From the NCBI GenBank assembly GCA_017505635.1, contig JAFVOU010000031.1:1-64000 (forward strand): 64,000 bases of DNA, in the 5' to 3' direction. A model generated the notes under the pieces. It saw only the letters and a program-made list of their open reading frames with translations. It was not told where the DNA came from and did no database searches. The stretch is from Oscillospiraceae bacterium. Lineage in GTDB: Bacteria; Bacillota; Clostridia; Oscillospirales; Ruminococcaceae. Numbering within the stretch: position 1 is the first letter of the stretch; each line of letters starts with the position of its first letter. This document shows, one piece after another, positions 33,736-42,037 of this stretch. The translations under genes were made by a program, and so were the position numbers.

Positions 33736-34578
33736 ATGGCAAAAAGCAAAGAAATTGTTATTCGTCCGCCTGCCGGCGAGATAGAATTCAATATCAAGGA
33801 AGTATGGGAATACAAGGACCTGCTGTACGAACTGGTTATGAAAAACTTCCGCCTTGTTTACAAACAGACTGTTCTTGGCCCTATCTGGCTTATCTTCAAC
33901 CCGATTATCACATCTGTTGTTTTCACTTTTGTTTTCGGCAACTTTGCAGGCCTTGAAACAGACGGACTGCCGCACTTTCTGTTCTATATGTCCGGCAACA
34001 CACTGTGGAACTTCTTTGCAAACTGTATAAACACCAACGCAAACACATTCCGTGCAAACGCAGGTGTTTACGGCAAGGTATACTTTCCACGTCTTACAAT
34101 CCCTATTTCCCACGTTATCAGCGGCTTCATCAACTTTATGATGCAGTTTGTTTCCCTGATGGTATTCTTCTTTGTTTACAAGTTTACAGGCACCGAGCTT
34201 CACATTGCACCAAGAATGCTGCTGCTGCCTGTGATTATGCTGCACACAATTCTTCTCTGTCTTGCAGTTGGTCTTGTACTGTCCTGTCTGACATACAAAT
34301 ACCGTGACTTTGTATTTATCATCAACCTTGGCATGCAGCTGTGGATGTACCTTACACCTGTTGTTTACTCCATGAGCAACACAGGCGGCTGGATGCACAA
34401 AGTTCTGCTTTTAAACCCTATGACACCTGTTATCCACAATTTCCGCTATGCTTTGCTTGGCCGCGGCGGTCTTATGATTGGCAGCTGGGCTATCTCAATA
34501 GTGGTAACATCAGCTTTGCTGTTTATCGGTATTGTTGCTTTCAACCGTTCAGCAAGAAACTTTGTTGATACTGTTTGA
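33736..34578 (+). CDS. ABC-2 polysaccharide export permease (Wzm/TagG type)
   Basis: 280 aa with six predicted membrane helices and the family start VWEYKDLLYELVMKNFRLVYKQT, then VLGPIWLIFNPI. These permeases flip lipid-linked O-antigen, teichoic acid or other glycans across the membrane. ATG 33736 follows AAAGGAGAT; the open frame from 33706 lacks a ribosome site. The partner ATPase starts 14 bp after its stop. Confidence 0.92.
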   Translation: MAKSKEIVIRPPAGEIEFNIKEVWEYKDLLYELVMKNFRLVYKQTVLGPIWLIFNPIITSVVFTFVFGNFAGLETDGLPHFLFYMSGNTLWNFFANCINTNANTFRANAGVYGKVYFPRLTIPISHVISGFINFMMQFVSLMVFFFVYKFTGTELHIAPRMLLLPVIMLHTILLCLAVGLVLSCLTYKYRDFVFIINLGMQLWMYLTPVVYSMSNTGGWMHKVLLLNPMTPVIHNFRYALLGRGGLMIGSWAISIVVTSALLFIGIVAFNRSARNFVDTV

Positions 34579-34592
34579 TGGAGGTGCATTTT

Positions 34593-35903
34593 ATGGAACA
34601 GAACAAAACTACTATGGAAAAGAAACCTATTATCGAGATAAAAGGCCTTAAAAAGCGCTACCGTCTTGGTGTTATCAACAACAAAACACTCAAAGCCGAC
34701 TGGCAGAGCTTCTGGGCTAAAAAAATGGGCAAGCCTGACCCTAACGTAAAAATCGGTCAGGAACGTCTGCAGGGCCAGACACTTATGGCTCTGAACGGCG
34801 TTGACCTCAACATCTACCCCGGCGAAGCTGTGGGTATCATCGGCGTTAACGGCGCAGGCAAATCCACAATGCTCAAACTTATCAGCCGCGTTACCGCACC
34901 TACAGAAGGCGAAATTGTTCTGCGCGGTAAAATCACAAGTATGCTGGAAGTTGGCACAGGCTTCAACCCGGAACTTACAGGCCGTGAAAACATCTATATG
35001 AACGGTACAATCCTTGGTATGACAAGGGCTGAAGTTGACGAAAAGATGGACCAGATTATCGCTTTCAGTGAAGTTAAGGACTTTATCGATACTCCTGTTA
35101 AACGTTACTCCAGCGGTATGTACGTAAAACTTGCATTCTCTGTTGCTGCACACCTTGACAGTGACATTATGATTATGGACGAAGTTCTGGCTGTTGGCGA
35201 CGTTAACTTCCAGAAAAAATGTCTTTCCCGTATGAGCGATGCCTCCACAACAGAAGGCCGTACAATCCTCTACGTTAGCCACAACATGTCTACAATCCGT
35301 CAGATATGCACACGCTGCATCGTTATGAAAGACGGCAAAGTCATCTACGACGGCGACGTTGAAGAAGCTATCCGCATCTACTCCGAAGAAACCTTCAAGT
35401 TCGAGCTCAAGCGCACATTCCCTATGCTCAAGCTTGACGAATATCCGCCATATCAGGCTCTTACACTTACAAGCAGCGAAATCCTTGACCGCGACAACCT
35501 GATATTTGATGCAGACGAAACACTTAAAGTCCGTCTCGGTTTCCGCGTTTTCAAACCTGTTGAAAATATGGAATGTATGATTTCCGTGCGTTATGCAGGC
35601 ATCAACCTTGTTGGTACATACGTTTCCAAACCGCTCACCTTCAAGGAAGCACCTGAAGGTCAGGAAGTATATGTTGATATGGAACTTGACCTGTCCAACC
35701 TTGTGCCTGGCAAATACTTTACCGAGGTTACCCTTGGCACCAACAACGTGGGCAGAATGTTCACCCACGACTTCTGGCCAAAGGTATTCGGCTTTGAAAT
35801 TTCCGAAAACAAACGCCGCAACGACTACAGCTGGGATATCGGCCGCTGGAGCTATAACATTCTTCCTGTTAAATCCCAGAAAAACTATATGGAAGAAGAA
35901 TAA
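34593..35903 (+). CDS. Polysaccharide export ATPase with Wzt-like C-terminal domain
   Basis: 436 aa. The ATPase domain (about 12-260) has Walker A GVNGAGKST, signature YSSGMYVKLAFSVA and Walker B IMIMDEVLAVGD. Residues about 280-430 form a beta-sandwich like the carbohydrate-binding domain of Wzt, which recognises the modified end of a finished chain before export. That suggests chain length or capping controls export here. ATG 34593 follows GATGGAGGTG; the frame is open from 34575. Confidence 0.93.
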   Translation: MEQNKTTMEKKPIIEIKGLKKRYRLGVINNKTLKADWQSFWAKKMGKPDPNVKIGQERLQGQTLMALNGVDLNIYPGEAVGIIGVNGAGKSTMLKLISRVTAPTEGEIVLRGKITSMLEVGTGFNPELTGRENIYMNGTILGMTRAEVDEKMDQIIAFSEVKDFIDTPVKRYSSGMYVKLAFSVAAHLDSDIMIMDEVLAVGDVNFQKKCLSRMSDASTTEGRTILYVSHNMSTIRQICTRCIVMKDGKVIYDGDVEEAIRIYSEETFKFELKRTFPMLKLDEYPPYQALTLTSSEILDRDNLIFDADETLKVRLGFRVFKPVENMECMISVRYAGINLVGTYVSKPLTFKEAPEGQEVYVDMELDLSNLVPGKYFTEVTLGTNNVGRMFTHDFWPKVFGFEISENKRRNDYSWDIGRWSYNILPVKSQKNYMEEE

Positions 35904-35932
35904 TTTTCATTTGTAAAAAGAAAGATACAACT

Positions 35933-37294
35933 ATGAAGCAGGTAGATTTTTTATTCATATACGAGGTTAAAAACAGAGAGTTGGAAAACATCTCCCTCCT
36001 TGCCGCCGAACTGGAAAACCGTGGCTACACCACAGCTTTTCTCAACAGCTGGCGTGCAATCAACCACCCATACGAAACTTACGATGCAAACACCGTAATA
36101 ATTTCTGCCTGCTACAATACAGATACCTACAGGTTTTTTACAAACTTTGTGGGCAGATTCAAAAAGGTTGTAAGTCTGCAGTGGGAACAGGTGCTGCGCA
36201 ACGGCTATGTTGAAGCCGAAGGCAAAACAAGCTGGGATTTTTCCGGCGAAGCTTTGCGCACCCGCCACATCTGCTGGGGCGAAAACACAAAACAGCGCCT
36301 TATGGCAAAGTTCAATGTGCCCGAAGAATTTTTAAAGGTGTGCGGCTGCATATCCCTTGACTTCTACCGCCCGGAATTTTCTTCCTTTATTATTCCAAGG
36401 GAAGAACTTTTCACCTCAAACGGCATTGACCCGGACAAAAAGACCGCTTTGTTTATCTCCTCCTTTGCAATTGCAACAATGCCAAAGGAAAACATGGGCG
36501 AATGCAGCGGCAACTTTAACGAAGTGTTTGTGCAGAACACCATCGACAGTCAGGCAGGACTTATGGAATGGGTTAAAAAAGCCTGCACCGAACATCCCGA
36601 AATGCAGTTTGTTTACCGTGCACATCCGTCCGAGCCGGAAAACGCCACCCTTACAGAACTTACCAAAGAGTACAAAAACTTTTTTGTACTTTCAAAAGAA
36701 CCAATCAAGCACTGGATTATGGCCTGCGACAAAATCTACAACTGGACCAGCACCAGTGCTGCTGAGGTTTATGCATCGGGCAAGCAGGCATTCCTTGTGG
36801 AACCAACCCCGATTGACCACCGCGTAACCTATCCGTTTTTTGAAAACGGCAACATAATCCGCGATTACGAAACCTTTGCGGATACACTGACCTTTGCAGA
36901 GGATGTGCCAAGCCAGCCGCTGGACAAGGAGGCTTTCTGCAGCTGCTATATGCAGGACGAAAAACCTGTTTACAAACGCATCTGCGACTGCCTTGAAGAA
37001 ACATACCACAGCGAAACCTATCACAGCCACAACTATCCAAAGGATAACGGCAGATTTGACAAAGTTTACGGTATGTTCTGGCACAGCCACCTCAACATTG
37101 CACTCTGCAATATGGCAAAAAAACACCCTGAATGGAAGCATTCTTTCTGGGATGTTCGCCGCAAGGTGGGCATCTTCAGCAAACAGGATGTAAAAAACAA
37201 GCACAACTATCACGAAAGCCGTATGATGATAAACTATGTACCTGAAGAAGGCATCCGCGAAGTTGTTGCAAAGATAAAAGAATGCATCAGATAA
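35933..37294 (+). CDS. Surface carbohydrate biosynthesis protein, transferase-like, paralogue 1
   Basis: 453 aa, strongly similar along its length to the protein at 40573-41952. N terminus VDFLFIYEVKNRELENIS; central SLQWEQVLRNGYVEAEGKTS, RHICWGENTKQRLM and GCISLDFYRPEFS; then FVYRAHPSEPE and IYNWTSTSAAEVYASGKQ. The RAHP and WTSTSAAE motifs resemble the donor site of CDP-glycerol glycerophosphotransferases and of Kdo transferases such as KpsC/KpsS, which use a CMP-linked ulosonic acid. Lying next to CMP-nonulosonate genes, it may transfer such a sugar. Biochemical role unproven. Confidence 0.78.
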   Translation: MKQVDFLFIYEVKNRELENISLLAAELENRGYTTAFLNSWRAINHPYETYDANTVIISACYNTDTYRFFTNFVGRFKKVVSLQWEQVLRNGYVEAEGKTSWDFSGEALRTRHICWGENTKQRLMAKFNVPEEFLKVCGCISLDFYRPEFSSFIIPREELFTSNGIDPDKKTALFISSFAIATMPKENMGECSGNFNEVFVQNTIDSQAGLMEWVKKACTEHPEMQFVYRAHPSEPENATLTELTKEYKNFFVLSKEPIKHWIMACDKIYNWTSTSAAEVYASGKQAFLVEPTPIDHRVTYPFFENGNIIRDYETFADTLTFAEDVPSQPLDKEAFCSCYMQDEKPVYKRICDCLEETYHSETYHSHNYPKDNGRFDKVYGMFWHSHLNIALCNMAKKHPEWKHSFWDVRRKVGIFSKQDVKNKHNYHESRMMINYVPEEGIREVVAKIKECIR

Positions 37295-37396
37295 TCTGCA
37301 TTCACAGCAGTTTCTGACTGCGGCGGACATCCGCAATATATTACAGCTTATAATTAATAAATATAAAACCTATTAAATGTTAAAAGGTAATTGCTT

Positions 37397-39001
37397 ATGA
37401 AAATTCTGGCCGTTATTCCTGCACGAGCAGGCTCGGTAGGTATTCCGAACAAAAATATCCGTCTGCTTGGCGGTAAACCAATGATTTACTACAGCCTTGA
37501 CAACGCAAGAAAAAGCGAATATATCACCGATATTGTGGTTACAACCGACTCTCCCGAGGTTGAGATTGTGGCACAGCAGATGGGCATAAGTGTTCACCAC
37601 CGCAGTGCCGACCTGTGCGACAGCAAGGCAACCCTTGACGGTGTTATCTACGATGCCGCAAAGGACAAAGAGTTCGACTACGTTGTTACAATGCAGCCTA
37701 CCAGCCCTACCCTCAGATACACAACCCTTGATGCCGCAATCAGATATGCCATCGAAAAGGACCTTGACACAGTAATTTCGGCTATCAATGCCCCTCATTT
37801 AAGCTGGGGACGTGACGAAAACGGCAACCTTAAACCAAACTACGAAAAACGTCTCAACCGCCAGTACCTGCCGCCAAACTATATGGAAACAGGTGCATTT
37901 GTGGTTACAAACCGCCGTGCCCTTAAACCCGACAGCCGCATAGGCGCAAAGGTGGAGGTTTTTGAGATAAGCAGCGACGAAGCTGTGGATATCGACACAT
38001 TCCAGGACCTGCGCACAGCAGAATATCTGCTTGGCAAAAAAACCGTTGCCTTCTACGTTAACGGCAACAACACAAGAGGCACAGGCCATGTTTACCGCGC
38101 ACTGGAACTGAGCGACGAATTTTATGTGAAACCGGATATCTATTATGATATCAACCAGACAAACCCTGCCATCTTCGGCAGCACCACACACAACCTTATT
38201 CCTGTAAACGGCATCGGCGAGCTGTTCAGCATTCTGCGTGAAAAACAGTACGATATCTTTATCAACGATATCCTCACCACATCCATCGACTATATGATTG
38301 CCCTGCGTCAGGCTATGCCGAATGCAAAAATCATCAACTTTGAGGATGACGGCGAAGGCGCATACCACGCAGATTTAGTGTTCAACGCACTGTTCAACAA
38401 CGACAATCATTCCAGCCGCTTCCACTGCGGTGAAAGATACTTTATTGCCGCAAAGATGTTTATGATGTACGAGCCAATCAGCGTTAAGGACGAGGTTAAA
38501 AACGTGTTTATCAGCTTTGGCGGTGCAGACCCGCAGAACTACAGCGACAGACTGCTTGAAATTATCAGAAAACCTGAATATGCAAAATACAACTTTACAG
38601 TAGTTCTCGGCCGTGCAAAACACAATGTACAGCAGCTGATGGAGTACAACAAATACGAAAATATCACCGTGTATCACGATGTTAAAAATATGCCTGCCCT
38701 TATGGCAAGCTGCGACGTGGCTGTTACAAGCCGCGGCAGAACAAGCTACGAACTGGCTTTGCTTGGCATTCCGTCCATTGTTATGGCACAGAACAAGCGG
38801 GAAGAAAGCCACGGCTTTGTTATCAACGAAAACGGCTTTATCTATCTTGGCTTAAACCCTAACGACCGCCTGATAGAAAGTAACCTTAACCTGCTTATGA
38901 CAATGGATAAGGAAAGCCGCGAAGACTATCACAACACTCTGCTTAAAAACGACCTGCGAGGCGGCAGACACCGTGTTGTAAGTCTTATCAATGATTTATA
39001 A
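37397..39001 (+). CDS. CMP-nonulosonate synthetase fused to PseG-like domain (SpsF-SpsG type)
   Basis: 534 aa fusion. Residues 1 to about 215 are a NeuA/PseF/SpsF-type cytidylyltransferase: VIPARAGSVGIPNKNIRLLG, DIVVTTDSPEV, TMQPTSPTLR and YMETGAFVVTNRRAL. Residues about 218-534 are a PseG/SpsG-like GT-B domain: GTGHVYRALELSDEF, NFEDDGEGAYHADLVFNALF, ISFGGADPQNYSDR and TSRGRTSYELALLGIPSIV. PseG removes UDP from a UDP-sugar before NeuB-type condensation. So one protein may act both before and after the synthase encoded next door. Start ATG 37397 (AAAGG upstream) rather than TTG 37391. Confidence 0.88.
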   Translation: MKILAVIPARAGSVGIPNKNIRLLGGKPMIYYSLDNARKSEYITDIVVTTDSPEVEIVAQQMGISVHHRSADLCDSKATLDGVIYDAAKDKEFDYVVTMQPTSPTLRYTTLDAAIRYAIEKDLDTVISAINAPHLSWGRDENGNLKPNYEKRLNRQYLPPNYMETGAFVVTNRRALKPDSRIGAKVEVFEISSDEAVDIDTFQDLRTAEYLLGKKTVAFYVNGNNTRGTGHVYRALELSDEFYVKPDIYYDINQTNPAIFGSTTHNLIPVNGIGELFSILREKQYDIFINDILTTSIDYMIALRQAMPNAKIINFEDDGEGAYHADLVFNALFNNDNHSSRFHCGERYFIAAKMFMMYEPISVKDEVKNVFISFGGADPQNYSDRLLEIIRKPEYAKYNFTVVLGRAKHNVQQLMEYNKYENITVYHDVKNMPALMASCDVAVTSRGRTSYELALLGIPSIVMAQNKREESHGFVINENGFIYLGLNPNDRLIESNLNLLMTMDKESREDYHNTLLKNDLRGGRHRVVSLINDL

Positions 39002-39002
39002 T

Positions 39003-39240
39003 AAGGGGTTGCACCCCTTTACCGCTTATGCTTCGCATGTCACTTTTGACACCAAAAGTGACCAAAAGTGGCGCTGATTGCGACGCAGCGCCCCACGCGA
39101 ACAAGGCACCACATTGTCGCTTTATGTTTGGCGCTTCCGTGTGCAGGTCCGCACACTCCGCGCCGCTGCATTTGCGCAAATCGAGCGACAATACATATTT
39201 AATATAAGGGGGCTCCACCCCCATTTCACCCCTGGAAATA
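39003..39240 (+). repeat. GC-rich hairpin-rich element L
   Basis: Starts 2 bp after a stop codon with hairpin AAGGGGT-TGC-ACCCCTT, then a 10-bp hairpin GTCACTTTTG / CAAAAGTGAC, a GC-rich body and a final GGGGG / CCCCC hairpin. Bases 39035-39078 match the reverse complement of 40478-40521 at 39 of 44 positions. No protein is evident. Confidence 0.75.
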
Positions 39241-39269
39241 TCAAAAATATAAATCAGTGAGGTAATATT

Positions 39270-40307
39270 ATGAAAAAACCTTATCTTATTGCCGAAATCG
39301 GCGTAAACTTCTACGACACAGCAAAAGAGCTTGGCATCACACCGATGGAAGCTGCAAAAATGTATGTTAAAAATGCAAAGGAAGCAGGCTGTGATGCAGC
39401 CAAATTCCAGTCCTACAAGGCAAACACAATTGTAAGCAAAAACTCACCTGCTTACTGGGACACAAGCAAGGAACCAACAAAAACACAGCACGAACTGTTC
39501 CTTAAACACGACCATTTCAACAAGGAAGACTACGAAGAACTTTGCCGCTACTGCAAGGAAGTCGGCATCGACTTTATGAGCACACCGTTTGACTATGCAT
39601 CTGCAGACTATCTTGCAGAAATGGTTGACGTGTACAAAATTTCTTCTTCCGACCTTTCCAACACACCGTTTATCCGCCACATCGCAAGAAAAGGCAAACC
39701 AATCTACATCTCCCTTGGCGCTGCATATCTGTCCGAAGCAGAAGAAGCTGTGCGAGTGATTAAAGAAGAAGGCAACAATCAGATTTGCCTTCTGCACTGT
39801 GTGCTGTCCTACCCAACAATCAACGAAAACGCAAACCTCAATGTTATCAAAACACTTAAAACTGTGTTCCCTGACCTTATGATTGGCTACAGCGACCACA
39901 CAATGCCTGACGACAATATGGCTATCCTTACAGCTGCATGGATGCTGGGTGCCCAGGTTATCGAAAAACACTTTACACTCAACAAGACACTCAAAGGCAA
40001 CGACCACTACCATGCAGGTGACCCAACAGACTTCCGCAAATTTGTAAACAACGTTGATGTGCTTATGGACGCACTTGGCAGCAGTGAAAAAACTGTTTTT
40101 CCTTGCGAAATGGTGCCAAGACGCGAAGCACGCCGCAGCCTTGTGCTTACAAGAGATATGAAGGCAGGAGAAGTTATCACCGAAACTGACCTTATGCCAA
40201 AACGTCCGGGCACAGGCATAAACCCAAGATATATGGATATCGTTGTGGGCAGAAAAGTGCTCCGTGACCTTGAAGAAGACACCATTCTTACATGGGAAAT
40301 GATCTAA
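39270..40307 (+). CDS. Nonulosonic acid synthase (NeuB/PseI/SpsE type) with SAF domain
   Basis: 345 aa. TIM-barrel synthase domain (1 to about 275): YLIAEIGVNFYDTAKE, GCDAAKFQSYKANTI, FMSTPFDYASADYLAE, ISSSDLSNTPFI, IGYSDHTMPDDNMA and IEKHFTLNKTLKGNDHYHA. A C-terminal SAF (antifreeze-like) domain follows (about 285-345, RRSLVLTRDMKAGEVIT to ILTWEMI). It condenses PEP with a six-carbon sugar to a nine-carbon acid. With the fused gene upstream it forms module A. It is flanked by elements L and R. Confidence 0.92.
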   Translation: MKKPYLIAEIGVNFYDTAKELGITPMEAAKMYVKNAKEAGCDAAKFQSYKANTIVSKNSPAYWDTSKEPTKTQHELFLKHDHFNKEDYEELCRYCKEVGIDFMSTPFDYASADYLAEMVDVYKISSSDLSNTPFIRHIARKGKPIYISLGAAYLSEAEEAVRVIKEEGNNQICLLHCVLSYPTINENANLNVIKTLKTVFPDLMIGYSDHTMPDDNMAILTAAWMLGAQVIEKHFTLNKTLKGNDHYHAGDPTDFRKFVNNVDVLMDALGSSEKTVFPCEMVPRREARRSLVLTRDMKAGEVITETDLMPKRPGTGINPRYMDIVVGRKVLRDLEEDTILTWEMI

Positions 40308-40317
40308 GGATATTTTT

Positions 40318-40522
40318 GGGTTGCCCGAAGGGGTTTCCCCTTCGGATAATAATCTGCGGCTGGCGTCAAAGTTCGTCTGCCGCAAGGCAGGCGGTCGTGA
40401 CCGAAGCGGTGGCAGCTTTGGCGCCACATTGCGAGGTTAGCGTGCCGCGTACCTTAGTGCATGGGTCCGCTGCCTGCATCAGCGGCGCTTTTGGTGACTT
40501 TTGGCGTCAAAAGTCACATGCA
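40318..40522 (-). repeat. GC-rich hairpin-rich element R
   Basis: Opens with a perfect hairpin CCGAAGGGG-TTT-CCCCTTCGG shortly after a stop codon and ends with the inverted 44-bp core (40478-40521) shared with element L. The core hairpin reads GTGACTTTTG / CAAAAGTCAC, a G-C pair where element L has C-G. Both elements also carry GGCRCCACATTG in direct orientation. Confidence 0.75.
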
Positions 40523-40572
40523 CAAGCATCATTATACTTGTGATAAACATCATTTCAGAAAGAGATATCTTT

Positions 40573-41952
40573 ATGGAAAAAGTAGATTTCTTATTTATAT
40601 ACGAAGTTCGCAACAGAGAGCTGGAAAACATCTGCCTGCTCTGCGCAGAACTGGAAAAACGCGGCTACACCACAGCTATCATCAACAGCTGGAAAGCCAT
40701 TGAACACGAGTACCCTGACTATGACGCCGAGGTGCTTGTTGTTTCCGCCTGCTACAACACAACCACATACAAGTTCTTTACAAAGTTCAACACCCATTTT
40801 AAAAAGGTTATCAACCTGCAGTGGGAACAGATTCTTCACAACGGCTATGTGGAAAGCGAAGGCACAACCAGCTGGGATTTCTGGGGCGAAAGCCTTAAAA
40901 CCCGCCACATCTGCTGGGGCGAAAACACAAAACAGCGCCTTATGAAAAAATTTGGCGTGCCGGAAGAAATGCTGCGTGTTACAGGCTGCATCTCCCTTGA
41001 CTTCTACCGCCCTGAATTCAGCGGTTACATAATCCCTAAAGACGAACTGTTCGGCAGATATGGTCTTGATACAGACAAAACCACAATGCTGTTTATCTCC
41101 TCTTTCTCCTACACCAGCCTGCCGCGCGGTGTCAAACCAAAAAGCAGCATAGATTTCAGCGACCTGCACGCACAGACAGTTATCGACGGTCAGAAAGCTG
41201 TCTACGACTGGATGAAAAAGGCTGCAGCACAGTATCCTGACATTCAGTTTATCTACCGCGCACATCCTGCAGAGGCGGAGGCAGAATTTCTGCTTAAACT
41301 GCAGAAGGAATATCCAAACTTTTTCTGCCTTTCCAAAGAGCCTATCAAACACTGGATTATGGCCTGTGACAAAATCTACAACTGGACAAGCACCGCAGCA
41401 GCCGAAGTTTATATGTCCAAAAAGCAGTCCTTCGTGCTGGAACCTCTGCCTCTCGACCACCGCGTAACCTACCGCCTGTTCGAAAACGGCAACTCCATCA
41501 AAACATACGAAGGTTTTGCCGAAAGTCTGGAACTTCCTCTGGATGCAAAGGCACAGCCGCTGGATGACGATTTGTTCTACGAATGCTATCATCAGACAGA
41601 ATATCCAACCTACAAACGCATCTGCGACTGGTTTGAAGAAACTTTCAGAGACACCGAATACAAAAGCCACCACTACTGGCACTTTGACAGCAACAAGGAA
41701 CGTATTGCAGACTATAAACGCTATCAGAAATTCTGGACTTCCTATATCAACATTGCTTTGTGCCACATCTCAAAAATCAAGGCACTTAAACATCCGTTCT
41801 TCGAATACCGCCGCAACAAAGGGGTATTCAGCAAAAAAGAAATTGCCGAAAATGCCGCTTATGCAAAAAGCCGCACCGAGCTTAACTTTGTTGAAAAAGA
41901 CGAGCTGAGAAGGATTATCGACAGCTTTAAGGAGATTATCTCCAAACAGTAA
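40573..41952 (+). CDS. Surface carbohydrate biosynthesis protein, transferase-like, paralogue 2
   Basis: 459 aa from ATG 40573 (the frame is open from 40501, which includes part of element R). It closely matches paralogue 1: VDFLFIYEVRNRELENICLL, SLxWEQ-like NLQWEQILHNGYVESEGT, TRHICWGENTKQRLM, FIYRAHPAEAEAEF and IYNWTSTAAAEVYMSKKQ. The two copies bracket the module A genes, as if a transferase gene was duplicated around an inserted or exchanged synthase. A CMP-nonulosonate transferase role is plausible from the KpsC/S-like RAHP motif but untested. Confidence 0.78.
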   Translation: MEKVDFLFIYEVRNRELENICLLCAELEKRGYTTAIINSWKAIEHEYPDYDAEVLVVSACYNTTTYKFFTKFNTHFKKVINLQWEQILHNGYVESEGTTSWDFWGESLKTRHICWGENTKQRLMKKFGVPEEMLRVTGCISLDFYRPEFSGYIIPKDELFGRYGLDTDKTTMLFISSFSYTSLPRGVKPKSSIDFSDLHAQTVIDGQKAVYDWMKKAAAQYPDIQFIYRAHPAEAEAEFLLKLQKEYPNFFCLSKEPIKHWIMACDKIYNWTSTAAAEVYMSKKQSFVLEPLPLDHRVTYRLFENGNSIKTYEGFAESLELPLDAKAQPLDDDLFYECYHQTEYPTYKRICDWFEETFRDTEYKSHHYWHFDSNKERIADYKRYQKFWTSYINIALCHISKIKALKHPFFEYRRNKGVFSKKEIAENAAYAKSRTELNFVEKDELRRIIDSFKEIISKQ

Positions 41953-42037
41953 TATTTTATAATTTTAAAACAGATTGTATTGTACTACCCGGCAGTTTTC
42001 AGCTCTGCCGGCACACCGATACAGAAAGGAGGAGCAT

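Noticed and set aside
34446..35768. 440-codon minus-strand frame opposite the export ATPase
   Set aside because: Shadow of a highly conserved ATPase gene, caused by its codon bias.
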